Positions 16,838 through 24,874 of a DNA stretch of 64,000 bases are shown here, one piece after another. The notes beneath the pieces are model-generated. The model saw nothing but the letters and a program-made list of their open reading frames with translations. It was not told the DNA's origin and did no database searches. Within the stretch, counting starts at the first letter, position 1. Each line of letters starts with the position of its first letter. This stretch comes from Oerskovia enterophila (lineage in GTDB: Bacteria; Actinomycetota; Actinomycetes; Actinomycetales; Cellulomonadaceae): contig NZ_MAQA01000025.1 in NCBI RefSeq assembly GCF_001692445.1, forward strand, positions 1-64,000, given 5' to 3'. The position numbers were made by a program, and so were the translations under genes.

Positions 16838-17410
16838 TCAGCCCACCTGACGCCGCACCGCGCGGCGCACGCGTTCGGGGTCGAGCGGCCGGTCGAGCGG
16901 TCGGCCGTCCGACCCCGTCGAGAGCGCCGCGTGCAGCACGAGCCCTTCGAGGAGCGCGTCGACGTCGGGCGCGACCTCCGCGTCGACGTGCCGCCGCAGG
17001 GCGGCCCGGCTCGCGGCCATCCACCGCTGGGTGACGGTGCGGAAGGCGGGCTTGCGCGCCGCGAGGACGTAGAGCTCGAGCGCGACGAGCAGGTCCCGTC
17101 GGTAGTTCCCCGACTCGTCGCACACGAGCCCGACGATCGCCTCGACCGGGTCCCCGCCCTCGGGGACGGTCGCCATGGCGGCCTCGAAGCGCGCAGCCGC
17201 CTGGACCGCGTGCCGTTCGAACGCGAGCCGCAGCAGCTCGTCGAGGTTCTCGAAGTGGTACGTCATGGATCCGAGCGGCACGTCGGCGGCCGCCGCGACC
17301 ACGCGGTGCGTGGTGCCCGCGACACCGTGCTCGGCGATGACGTCGAGGGCCGCGTCGACGATCCGGGCCTTGCGGTCTGGATCGACGCGGCGCGGCGACG
17401 TCGAGGTCAC
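16838..17410 (-). CDS. TetR-family transcriptional regulator
   Basis: A 190-aa regulator. An N-terminal TetR helix-turn-helix (ARIVDAALDVIAEHGVAGTTHRVVAAAADVPLGSMTYHFENLDELL, about residues 14-58) is followed by an all-helical ligand domain (TetR_C, about 80-185). The GTG start overlaps the stop of the acetyltransferase gene (GTGA), so the regulator is the second gene of that operon and probably controls it through the palindrome at 18056-18075. Effector unknown. Confidence 0.88.
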   Translation of the reverse strand: MTSTSPRRVDPDRKARIVDAALDVIAEHGVAGTTHRVVAAAADVPLGSMTYHFENLDELLRLAFERHAVQAAARFEAAMATVPEGGDPVEAIVGLVCDESGNYRRDLLVALELYVLAARKPAFRTVTQRWMAASRAALRRHVDAEVAPDVDALLEGLVLHAALSTGSDGRPLDRPLDPERVRRAVRRQVG

Positions 17411-18057
17411 GCGGGGTCGCCGCCGGCAGCGGCACCGGCGGCGCCCTCGGCCCCCCGGGTTCTCGCGGCGCTCTCGGCGTCGATGTGTCGCAGGACCCGC
17501 GCGGGGTTGCCCACCGCCACGACGTTCGCGGGCAGGTCGCGCGTCACGACCGACCCGGCGCCCACCACGGTGTTCTCGCCGATCGTCACGCCCGGGCACA
17601 CGGTCACGCCGCCGCCGAGCCACACGTTGTCGCCGATCGTGATGGGCTGGGCCCCTTCCCACTTGTCGCGGCGCGGGCCGGGCTCGATCGGGTGCGTGGG
17701 CGTCAGGAGCTGGACGTTGGGGCCGATCAGCACGTCGTCACCGATCGTGACGGGCGCGACGTCGAGGCACACGAGGTTGAAGTTGACGAACACGCGTGCG
17801 CCGATCGTCGTCTGGTAGCCCAGGTCGCAGCGGAAGGGCGGGCGGATGTCGCTGTCCTGGCCGAACGCACCGAGCAGCTCGGTCAGGACCTCGCGACGAG
17901 CTGCGCCCTCGGTGGGATCCAGGGAGTTGAAACGGTGGCTGAGCGACATGGCGCGCGCCGAGTCTGCGGCGATCTGCGGGTCGTCGGCGAGGTAGAGGTC
18001 GCCTGCGAGCATCCGCTCGCGCATGGGGCGCTGGTCGGAGGGGTCGGGAAAGGTCAT
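17407..18057 (-). CDS. Maltose/galactoside O-acetyltransferase family (left-handed beta helix)
   Basis: A 216-aa acetyl-CoA-dependent sugar O-acetyltransferase. An N-terminal Mac domain (MRERMLAGDLYLADDPQIAAD) precedes hexapeptide repeats (TIGARVFVNFNLVCLD, TIGDDVLIGPNVQLLTPTHPIEPGPR, TIGDNVWLGGGVTVCPGVTIGENTVVGAGSVVT). The catalytic His is in the THP motif near residue 115. The C-terminus is an Ala/Gly-rich tail. ATG at 18057 is used; an ATG at 18075 adds MCTLVH. No Shine-Dalgarno: TACGCT (18070-18065) ends 7 nt before the start, so the message is probably leaderless. Confidence 0.9.
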   Translation of the reverse strand: MTFPDPSDQRPMRERMLAGDLYLADDPQIAADSARAMSLSHRFNSLDPTEGAARREVLTELLGAFGQDSDIRPPFRCDLGYQTTIGARVFVNFNLVCLDVAPVTIGDDVLIGPNVQLLTPTHPIEPGPRRDKWEGAQPITIGDNVWLGGGVTVCPGVTIGENTVVGAGSVVTRDLPANVVAVGNPARVLRHIDAESAARTRGAEGAAGAAAGGDPA

Positions 18058-18075
18058 GTGTACAAGCGTACACAT
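18056..18075. promoter_or_regulatory. TetR operator over the acetyltransferase start
   Basis: An inverted repeat ATGTGTAC-N4-GTACACAT covers the proposed -10 and the start codon of the acetyltransferase-tetR operon. Its size and symmetry fit a TetR-family operator, and autoregulation is likely. Confidence 0.7.
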
Positions 18076-18092
18076 GGGCGCGGGGCGCCCCG

Positions 18093-18677
18093 TCAGGCGG
18101 AGGCCCGACGGCGGTGCGTCATCTCCTCGAGGACAGTCCGGAGCCGCACGGGGAAGTCCTCGGGCGTGTCGGGCGGGAGCCGGTCCACCCGGAACCACGC
18201 GACGGCCTCGCTCTCGTCGCTCACGACGGGCAGCGCCTCGAGGTCCGCGAACGCGACATAGCCCACGTCCCAGTGGACCAGGCACGTGCCGAAGCGGGAG
18301 GACAGCGCGTGCCGGTGCAGGTCCACGGGGGCGCCGTCGGGCTCGAAGGGCTCGAGCGTCTCGATGCCGCTCTCCTCGCGGGCCTCACGGAACGCCCCTG
18401 CCGCGAGGCTCCCGTCACCTGGCTCGACGTGCCCACCGACCTGGACCCAGAACTGCCCCTTGCGGTGGAAGCACAGCAGCACGTGCAGCAGGTCCGGGGT
18501 CAGCACGAAGCAGCTCCCGGTCAGGTGCTCGGCGCCACCGCGGAAGATCACGTCCCCCTGGCCCTCCTCGACGAACGCCACGTACTCCTCGCGCAGCGCG
18601 GCCTGCGCAGGGCTGAGCGGCGCCCAGGACCGGATCGAGTCGAGGGCGGTGGCGGCGAGGGCTTCGGCGGAGGTCAC
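18093..18677 (-). CDS. NUDIX hydrolase
   Basis: A 194-aa NUDIX pyrophosphohydrolase. The Nudix box is GGHVEPGDGSLAAGAFREAREESG at about residues 81-104; the REAREESG helix is intact, while the first Glu of the textbook box is replaced by Gly, as is common in this subgroup. Substrate cannot be read; house-cleaning of nucleotide diphosphates is likely. The GTG at 18677 is preceded by TAGGCT ending 6 nt upstream and no ribosome site, suggesting a leaderless message. It ends 18 bp upstream of the TetR operator. Confidence 0.88.
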   Translation of the reverse strand: MTSAEALAATALDSIRSWAPLSPAQAALREEYVAFVEEGQGDVIFRGGAEHLTGSCFVLTPDLLHVLLCFHRKGQFWVQVGGHVEPGDGSLAAGAFREAREESGIETLEPFEPDGAPVDLHRHALSSRFGTCLVHWDVGYVAFADLEALPVVSDESEAVAWFRVDRLPPDTPEDFPVRLRTVLEEMTHRRRASA

Positions 18678-18708
18678 CCCGGAAGCCTACGGCCGCCGGG
18701 ACGCGCCG

Positions 18709-18776
18709 CGAGGTAGAGGGGTGCCGTCGAGGTAGAGGGCTCCAGCCCTCTACCTCGACGCGAACCCTCTACCTCG
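18709..18776. repeat. Dispersed double palindrome, family B, copy 2
   Basis: Four copies of a 12-16 bp unit, two forward then two reverse. Outer arms CGAGGTAGAGGG (18709-18720) and 18765-18776 pair perfectly; inner arms CGTCGAGGTAGAGGGC (18725-18740) and 18745-18760 form a perfect 16-bp hairpin with a TCCA loop. It lies between the NUDIX promoter and the chitinase stop and could terminate the chitinase transcript. It is homologous to 12568-12635. Confidence 0.9.
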
Positions 18777-18793
18777 ACGCCGCCGTCAGGGGG

Positions 18794-21394
18794 TCAGCAG
18801 GCCCCCTCGTCCTTCCACGGGCCCCAGTCGCTGACCACGGGGGCGTTGCCCTGCGTCCAGTACCGGGCCGACCACCTGTGGCCCGCGTGCGTGACCTGCG
18901 CACCACCGTTGTAGGCCGTCCCGGCGAGCCACGCGGCCGCGGTGCACCCGGCACCACCGGTGCTCCCGCCCGGGGTGCCGCCGGGAGTCCCACCCGTCGT
19001 CCCACCGGAGACCACGGGGTTCACGACCTTGACTCCGCGCGGGTGGTCGTAGGTCGTGGCGTACGTGGTGGCCCCGATCGTCACGCGCACGTTCGAGATC
19101 TGCGCCATGGGCAGGCGCCACGACAGCTTGGTGGACGCCGAGCCACCCGCCGGGATGCCCCCCGACGGGACCTTGAGCGTCGCCGAGTGCAGGTCTCCCT
19201 CGAGCCCACCCACGTTGTTGCCGGTGTGACCCGCGACCGTCGTGATGCCCCAGCCGTTCTGCTCGCCGATCGTCGCGGACGTGGTCGTCGCGAAGTCGAA
19301 CGAGATCGTGGCCCCGGCCGGGATCGCGACCGAGGACCTGTTGGTGAACGTCACCCGGGGGTTGATCGGGTAGTTGTTGTCGCCGAGCGCGAACTCCGAG
19401 AACGAGACCCCGAGGTCGATCGCCTCGGCGGGCGTCGCGGTCTTGGACTTGGCCGCGCCGTAGGGAGCCGCGGCCGAGAACGTCGAGTGCATGCGCGTCA
19501 CGAGGCTGTCGCCCATGCCGTACTCGCCGCTCGCCGCGTCCAGGCCGTAGTCGCCCGCCAGCTCCCAGATCATCAGGCCGCCGTATCCGCCCGCGACGAC
19601 GTAGTCGGCCTTGGCCTGGATCGCCTGGTCGGAATCGCCCGAGATGAACGACTTCGTCTGCGCGTTCCACCACCACTCGGTCTTGGTGACCGGGTCGAAG
19701 TTGTGCTGGTAGGTCCCCGTCAGCGGACCTGTCGGGGCGCCGTACGCCGAGGCGTACGAGCCCACCTTGCCGTTCTGCAGGTTGAGCATGTGCCAGATCG
19801 GGTTCCCGCCTGCGGGGATCTTCGCCCCGGCCTTGTCGACGTCGTACCAGACGTTGTCGATCCCGCCCGCCCCGTTGCCGCACTTGGACGTGCCGCCCAG
19901 CGAGGGCCCGGTGCCGGGCGGGCACTTGGTCTGGTCGGGCAGCGCGGCCTTGCCCCACAGTCCGTTGGTCCCACCCTGCACGTTGGTCCAGCCGCGCGTG
20001 TAGAACGGGACGCCGATGTTGATGCGCCCCGCCTGCACGGCTCCGCGGAAGTAGTGCGCGGCCCAGTCGGCGTTGAGGTACCCGATTCCGTCGTAGGCCC
20101 CGTACACCCCGGCGGCCGCGAGCTCGCCGTCCTTGCCGTCGTCGAACAGGGCACCGTTGCCGCCCACGAAGTCGTTCCACGTCCCGTGCAGGTCGTACGA
20201 CATCACGTTGACGTAGTCGAGGTACGGCATGATCTGGAAGACCTCCATGCCCCGCAGGAGCCACCCCGAGGCGGGGGCCGCGATCGTCAGCATGTAGTAC
20301 TCGCCGTCCTGCGCCGCGGCCTTGTCGAGGGCCTCGCGCGTGGTCTTCATGAGCTGCTCGTAGTTCTTCCAGAGCTGTCCGCGTCGGGCGTCGGCGATCG
20401 CGAAGTCGTCCGGGTTCCCGGCCTTGACGTTCGAGGTCGGGTACTCGTAGTCGATGTCGATCCCGTCGAACCCGTAGGTCCGCACCATCGCGACCGCGGA
20501 GGCCGCGAACGCGTCGTACTCGGCCTGGGTGTCCAGGGTGTAGAAGCCGCCCGAGGCGACCCTGTTCCCGTCGGCCCCGAGGTAGCCTCCCGTCTCGGCC
20601 CAGCCGCCGACCGACACGAGCGTCCGCACGCCGGGGTGCTGCTTCTTGAACTTGGTCAGCTGGTTGAAGTGCCCCTTGTAGGGGACGGTCGGGTCGAGCG
20701 CGTTCTCCGCCCCCGCGAACGTCAGGCCCATCGCCTCGCTCGTCGCGGACTCGGCGTTCACCGAGATCTTCGAGTCCGGGCCGACGTGCGCGAACGCGTA
20801 GTTGATGTGCGACAGCTTGGTCCACGGGATGTCGCTCGCGAGGTAGGCCGGCGTCCCTCCGTCGCCCGTGCGCCACGAGGTGAAGTAGCCGATCACGCGC
20901 CGGTCCAGGCCGTTCGGCAGCTTCTCGCGGCCGGCCTCGTCGTACACGTCGCAGTAGGGCACGTCGACGGTCTTGTTGACGGCCAGCCCGTCAGGACGGC
21001 ACTTCTCCTGGGGGTTCGTCGAGATGGGTGTGCCCGGGTCACCGCCGGTGGGGTCCCCCGTGGGGTCGGTCCCCGTCGGATCGGTCCCCGTCGGATCGGT
21101 CCCCGTGGGGTCCGTGCCCGTCGGATCGACCGTCCCGCACGGCCCGACGACCTTCCAGGCCCCCCACTGCTGCGTCCCGGGGACCTCGCCCTGGGTCCAC
21201 CACGACGCCTTGTAGTTCGAGCCGGCGTACGACGCGGTCGCGCCGCCCGTGTACACCGACGAGGCCGCCCAGGCGGGCGCGCACGCCTCGGCCGCGAGCG
21301 CTGCGGGCACCGGCACCGTCAGGGGCACTGCCACTGCTGCCGTGGCGGCGGCTGCTGCGAGCCATCGCCTCACGGACCGTCTGCTTCGTTGCAT
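18794..21394 (-). CDS. Secreted GH18 chitinase with two CBM5/12-like modules
   Basis: An 866-aa endo-acting chitinase. A Sec signal peptide (1 to about 35, ending AALAAEA) follows the start MQRSRRSVRRWL. A CBM5/12 module spans about 38-86 (AWAASSVYTGG ... YKASWWTQGE), then a linker of TDPTG repeats (88-118). The GH18 barrel covers about 165-640, with the catalytic DGIDIDYE at 310-317 (acid Glu317) and SVGGW at 261-265. A beta-sandwich domain (about 650-795), a Gly-rich linker and a C-terminal CBM5/12 (about 815-866) complete it. GGAGGG lies 6 nt before the ATG at 21394. It degrades environmental chitin outside the cell. Confidence 0.95.
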   Translation of the reverse strand: MQRSRRSVRRWLAAAAATAAVAVPLTVPVPAALAAEACAPAWAASSVYTGGATASYAGSNYKASWWTQGEVPGTQQWGAWKVVGPCGTVDPTGTDPTGTDPTGTDPTGTDPTGDPTGGDPGTPISTNPQEKCRPDGLAVNKTVDVPYCDVYDEAGREKLPNGLDRRVIGYFTSWRTGDGGTPAYLASDIPWTKLSHINYAFAHVGPDSKISVNAESATSEAMGLTFAGAENALDPTVPYKGHFNQLTKFKKQHPGVRTLVSVGGWAETGGYLGADGNRVASGGFYTLDTQAEYDAFAASAVAMVRTYGFDGIDIDYEYPTSNVKAGNPDDFAIADARRGQLWKNYEQLMKTTREALDKAAAQDGEYYMLTIAAPASGWLLRGMEVFQIMPYLDYVNVMSYDLHGTWNDFVGGNGALFDDGKDGELAAAGVYGAYDGIGYLNADWAAHYFRGAVQAGRINIGVPFYTRGWTNVQGGTNGLWGKAALPDQTKCPPGTGPSLGGTSKCGNGAGGIDNVWYDVDKAGAKIPAGGNPIWHMLNLQNGKVGSYASAYGAPTGPLTGTYQHNFDPVTKTEWWWNAQTKSFISGDSDQAIQAKADYVVAGGYGGLMIWELAGDYGLDAASGEYGMGDSLVTRMHSTFSAAAPYGAAKSKTATPAEAIDLGVSFSEFALGDNNYPINPRVTFTNRSSVAIPAGATISFDFATTTSATIGEQNGWGITTVAGHTGNNVGGLEGDLHSATLKVPSGGIPAGGSASTKLSWRLPMAQISNVRVTIGATTYATTYDHPRGVKVVNPVVSGGTTGGTPGGTPGGSTGGAGCTAAAWLAGTAYNGGAQVTHAGHRWSARYWTQGNAPVVSDWGPWKDEGAC

Positions 21395-21449
21395 GATCGA
21401 CCCTCCCCAGCACGGCTGCGGCACCGTTGCCGCGGCATCGTGTGCGGCC

Positions 21450-21478
21450 ACGCTAGGGCGCGGGCCCGAGGCCTCACA
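21450..21478 (-). promoter_or_regulatory. Candidate chitinase promoter
   Basis: On the minus strand TGTGAG (21478-21473), a 17-bp spacer and TAGCGT (21455-21450) could be a promoter with a 5' leader of about 50 nt. The -35 match is weak. The gap also serves the rightward kinase gene. Confidence 0.4.
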
Positions 21479-21603
21479 TCAGGGTCTGCCACACGATCGC
21501 TACGTACGTGATTCCCGCACGAACCCAGGCGCCCGGGCGTACGTCTCACCGGCCCGACGGCGCCGCGCACCAGGGCGGGTCCGCGGGCTGGGAGAATGGT
21601 CGG

Positions 21604-22230
21604 GTGACGAACGGCCTCTTCGACCTGCCCGAGGGCACGCGTGTCCCACCCCGACGGATCGTCCTGCTGACGGGGCCGTCGGGCTCGGGCAAGACGTCGT
21701 TGACCCGTCGCCTGGGGCTGCCGGTCGTCGCGCTCGACGACTTCTACCGCGACGTCGACCACCCGGACATGCCGCACCGGTTCGGCATCGTCGACTGGGA
21801 CTCGCCCGGGAGCTGGGACGCGGCCGGCGCGCTCGACGCGCTGCTCTCGCTCGCCACGACGGGCCACTCGGACGTCCCGGTCTACGACATCCCGACCTCG
21901 CGCCGCACGGGCACGACCCATCTCGACGTCACGGGCTCGCGCATCGTCATCGCCGAGGGGATCTTCGCGGCCGAGCTGGTCGAGGCCTGCCGGGCCGAGG
22001 GCATCCTGGCCGACGCGATCTGCCTGCGACGCCCACGGGTCATGACGTTCTGGTTCCGGCTACTGCGCGACCTCGGGGAGTCGCGCAAGCCCCCGCTCAC
22101 GCTGCTGCGCCGCGGCTGGGGGCTGCTGCGCGACGAGCCGCGGCTCGTCCAGGGCTGGGTCGACAAGGGCTGCCGGACCGCGTCGCCCGGGCAAGCAGAG
22201 AGAGACGTCCGCGCGCTCCTCGCGGGCTGA
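21604..22230 (+). CDS. Uridine kinase-like P-loop ATP-binding protein
   Basis: A 208-aa P-loop kinase-like protein. Walker A GPSGSGKTS lies at about residues 22-30, then LDDFYRD, the Asp-rich substrate loop of uridine/cytidine kinases, and later YDIPTSRRTG and IAEGIFAAEL, which follow the Udk pattern. It is shorter than Udk and may phosphorylate another nucleoside. The start is the GTG at 21604: GAGAAT (21592-21597) ends 6 nt before it and no ribosome site is seen. An upstream in-frame start at 21508 has no support. Confidence 0.8.
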   Translation: MTNGLFDLPEGTRVPPRRIVLLTGPSGSGKTSLTRRLGLPVVALDDFYRDVDHPDMPHRFGIVDWDSPGSWDAAGALDALLSLATTGHSDVPVYDIPTSRRTGTTHLDVTGSRIVIAEGIFAAELVEACRAEGILADAICLRRPRVMTFWFRLLRDLGESRKPPLTLLRRGWGLLRDEPRLVQGWVDKGCRTASPGQAERDVRALLAG

Positions 22231-22346
22231 CCCGAGCTCCGCGAGAGGCGCCACGACCGCCGGGGGCGCGCGACGCCGTCGGGCAACGGACGACCCGTGC
22301 GATGCCCCGTGGCGCGCTGCCGGCAGACGCCGGAGACGCGACAGCA

Positions 22347-22385
22347 AGGCCGCCCGACGGCGCGCGTGGCGTCGTCGGGCGGCCT
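22347..22385. terminator. Bidirectional terminator hairpin
   Basis: Arms 22347-22359 (AGGCCGCCCGACG) and 22373-22385 pair perfectly over 13 bp with a 13-nt loop. It lies between the convergent kinase-like and DHA2 exporter genes. Confidence 0.85.
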
Positions 22386-22425
22386 GGACGTGCTCCGGAA
22401 CCGCGTCCTTGGCTCCGGGACGCGC

Positions 22426-23961
22426 TCAGCCCAGGTGCACGGCGACCTGGTCGCCCTGCGGCAGGAGCTGCTCCTTGGGACCGCGGATCAGCACCGCGGC
22501 GATGACGGCGCCCACGACCAGGGTGACGGCCGTCGCGACGAACGCCGCCGAGTAGCCGTCGACGAACGCGGCGAGCTGCGACGCCTCGTCCGTCACGACC
22601 GCCCCCGCGACGACGCCCGCGTAGATGGTCGTGAAGACCGAGAGGCCGATCGAGCCGCCGATCTGCATCGACGCGTTGACGGTCGCGCTCGCGGCGCCCG
22701 CGTCGTGCGGCTCAACGCCTGAAAGGGCCACGTTCTGGAGCGGGACCAGGACCATCGCCATGCCCACGCCCAGCACGATCAGGGCGGGCAGGATCTCGAC
22801 CGCGTACGACCCGCCGACCGTGATGCGGCTCAGGTAGAGCAGCGCAGCGGCCGCGACCAGGGGCCCGCCGATCATGAGCGGACGGGGGCCGAAGCGCGGG
22901 AGGAGCTGGGTGATCACGGGGGCCAGGACGAGCGTCATGATCGTCATGGGCAGGGTGCCCAGGCCCGCGTGCAGGGGCGAGAGGCCCAGCACGATCTGCA
23001 GGTGGAGGGCGAGGTACAGCAGCGCACCGATCATGAGCGCACCGAAGATGGCCTGCAGCAGGAACGCGCCGGCCCGGACCTTGTTCGTGAGCACGCGCAG
23101 CGGGAGGAGCGGCTGCGCGACGCGGGACTCGATCCAGACGAACAGCGTGATGAGCACGACGCCGGCGGCCAGGCACCCGATGGTCTCGGGCGCGACCCAG
23201 CTGTGCTCGGCGAGCGTGAAGCCGTAGACGAGCGAACCGAGCCCGAGGACCACCACGACCGTGCCCAGCACGTCGTACCTGTTGTCCCCCTCGGCCTTGC
23301 TCTCACGGATCAGGAGCGCCCCCGCGACGAGCGCGACCAGGACGACCGGGACGTTGACCCACAGGCACCAGCGCCAGTCCGCGAACTCGGTGAGCGCGCC
23401 ACCGAGCACCAGGCCGACCGCGGCCCCGACACCCGCGACAGAACCGAACACGGCGAACGCCGTGTTGCGGTCCTTGCCGCGCGGGAAGGACACCGTGAGC
23501 AGCGCGAGGGCCGCGGGGGCGAGCAGCGCTGCGAAGACCCCCTGGAGCCCACGCATCGCGATGAGCTCGGTGCCGTTGCGCGCGAGGCCCGCGAGCAACG
23601 ACGCGACGCCGAAGCCGACCATTCCCAGCAGGTAGGTGCGCTTGCGTCCCCAGTAGTCCGCGATGCGCCCGCCGAGCAGCAGGAGAGCCCCGAACGCGAG
23701 CGCGTAGGCCGTGACGACCCACTGGCGCTGGGTGTCCGTGAGACCGAGCTCGAGCTGGGCCTGCGGGAGGGCGATGTTCACGATCGTCCCGTCGAGCACG
23801 ACGAGCAGCTGCGTGAGCGCGAGGATGAGCAGGATCCACCAGCGACGGGGCCCTGACGCGCCGCGCGCGTCGTGCTCTGCCGACGCCGAACCATGGGGCT
23901 CGGCCGAGGGAGGGACCACCTGGGCCGAGGGCGCAGAGGTGGAGGGAGGAGAAACGGGCAT
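22426..23961 (-). CDS. DHA2-family MFS multidrug exporter
   Basis: A 511-aa, 14-helix MFS antiporter. A 40-residue polar N-terminus precedes LVVLDGTIVNIALPQAQ in helix 1; loop 2-3 has GGRIADYWGRKR, and helix 5 carries GAAVGLVLGG. It belongs to the EmrB/QacA set like the exporter at 9397-10986 but is only distantly similar. GAAGGTCGG lies before the ATG at 23961. A 10-bp palindrome ACTTCGAAGT (24052-24061) in the upstream gap might be an operator, but no regulator gene is adjacent. It probably exports a toxic compound; substrate unknown. Confidence 0.9.
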   Translation of the reverse strand: MPVSPPSTSAPSAQVVPPSAEPHGSASAEHDARGASGPRRWWILLILALTQLLVVLDGTIVNIALPQAQLELGLTDTQRQWVVTAYALAFGALLLLGGRIADYWGRKRTYLLGMVGFGVASLLAGLARNGTELIAMRGLQGVFAALLAPAALALLTVSFPRGKDRNTAFAVFGSVAGVGAAVGLVLGGALTEFADWRWCLWVNVPVVLVALVAGALLIRESKAEGDNRYDVLGTVVVVLGLGSLVYGFTLAEHSWVAPETIGCLAAGVVLITLFVWIESRVAQPLLPLRVLTNKVRAGAFLLQAIFGALMIGALLYLALHLQIVLGLSPLHAGLGTLPMTIMTLVLAPVITQLLPRFGPRPLMIGGPLVAAAALLYLSRITVGGSYAVEILPALIVLGVGMAMVLVPLQNVALSGVEPHDAGAASATVNASMQIGGSIGLSVFTTIYAGVVAGAVVTDEASQLAAFVDGYSAAFVATAVTLVVGAVIAAVLIRGPKEQLLPQGDQVAVHLG

Positions 23962-24130
23962 GACCGACCTTCGGGGACGCAGCGGGGATCGTGGGGTTTC
24001 CAGCCCGGATCGAGACGCGTCCGCAAGGTGCCGGACCGTTCGACCGCCCCAACTTCGAAGTCGGACAGACGGACCATCTTAACGTGTCAGCACGTCAGGA
24101 AGCGGTGTGAGCTCCCCCACGAGGGCTCGC

Positions 24131-24184
24131 GACCGGCGTCCGCGCGGCCGCGTCCGCGCGACCGCGGCCGCGCGGACGCCGGTC
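24131..24184. terminator. Strong terminator hairpin after the DUF1579 gene
   Basis: Perfect 22-bp arms (24131-24152 with 24163-24184) and a 10-nt loop. It starts 2 bp past the stop of the leftward DUF1579 gene and shields the next exporter promoter from read-through. Confidence 0.85.
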
Positions 24185-24185
24185 G

Positions 24186-24695
24186 TCAGTGCCGGGTCAT
24201 CGTCGACGGATAGCCGCCTCCGTCGGGATAGACCCACTCGCCGACGACCACCCGGTCGGCGGCGTCGAACGTGCCCTCGAAGTATGCGGGACTCCCCTTG
24301 CCCCCTGCCCAGATGGTCAGGGTGTCGCCGGTGATGTCATACACGTAGTCGAGCGTGTTGCCGAGGGAGTCGTAGAAGCGGGACACGACGTCCTCACCGA
24401 CGGGCTCGCCGAACGGGTGGAGGTTGCCGATCACCTCGAGTCCCTTGATCTCCTGCCCGAACTGGTCGAGCCGCACGCGCTGGAGGAGGAAGTACCCACC
24501 CTCCATCCACTCGTACGTGACCTCGCCCTCGGCGCCGCCGGTCACACGCCAGGTCCCGACGAGTCGTTCCAGGGCGCGGAGCCCTGCGCTGGGCGGCGCC
24601 TGGCCGTCGAGCCCGTAGGCGTCGACTTCCGCTGATCGGGTCGGGACGGTCGCCCTCGCGCCCGTCGTCTCGGCGGGGGTGCTCGTGCTGTCCAT
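24186..24695 (-). CDS. DUF1579 lipocalin-like protein of the ECF42 module
   Basis: A 169-aa protein of the DUF1579 family. LERLVGTWRVTGGAEGEVTYEWMEGGYFLLQRV is the family opening, followed by beta strands expected of a small barrel. No signal peptide. GAAGGAGAACG precedes the ATG at 24695. It diverges from the DUF998-YciI-ECF42 operon, and both sides have the same TGTCGA-N17-CGA promoter, so it is probably part of the ECF42 regulon. Biochemical role unknown. Confidence 0.8.
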   Translation of the reverse strand: MDSTSTPAETTGARATVPTRSAEVDAYGLDGQAPPSAGLRALERLVGTWRVTGGAEGEVTYEWMEGGYFLLQRVRLDQFGQEIKGLEVIGNLHPFGEPVGEDVVSRFYDSLGNTLDYVYDITGDTLTIWAGGKGSPAYFEGTFDAADRVVVGEWVYPDGGGYPSTMTRH

Positions 24696-24750
24696 GGTCG
24701 TTCTCCTTCGTCTCGGCGCCACGTCCGGGTCGGCCGCGGTCGTGGACACC

Positions 24751-24776
24751 TCGTCACGCCTCCGCACGCCTCGACA
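24751..24776 (-). promoter_or_regulatory. ECF42-type promoter, leftward
   Basis: Minus strand TGTCGA (24776-24771), a 17-bp spacer, then CGA (24753-24751). It points at the DUF1579 gene. This is the published ECF42 promoter pattern (TGTCGA at -35, CGA at -10). Confidence 0.75.
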
Positions 24777-24810
24777 TTCAGAGACTGTGACGCACATCAC
24801 ACTCCATGTG

Positions 24811-24836
24811 TGTCGAAGCCCGGGCTGCGGTCACGA
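24811..24836 (+). promoter_or_regulatory. ECF42-type promoter, rightward
   Basis: TGTCGA (24811-24816), a 17-bp spacer, then CGA (24834-24836). It points at the DUF998-YciI-sigma operon and is back to back with the leftward copy, with exactly the same spacing. Confidence 0.75.
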
Positions 24837-24874
24837 GGTAGCCGTGAACCACCCCGCCACCGAAGGAGAACGTC

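Noticed and set aside
21479-21500. DasR-like or chitinase direct-repeat operator upstream of the chitinase gene
   Set aside because: Only a partial match (GTGGCAGACC) exists, with no second half or repeat.
22426-23961. Second exporter considered a member of the ECF42 regulon
   Set aside because: Its upstream gap has TGTCCGA but not TGTCGA-N17-CGA, and a strong terminator separates it from the DUF1579 gene.
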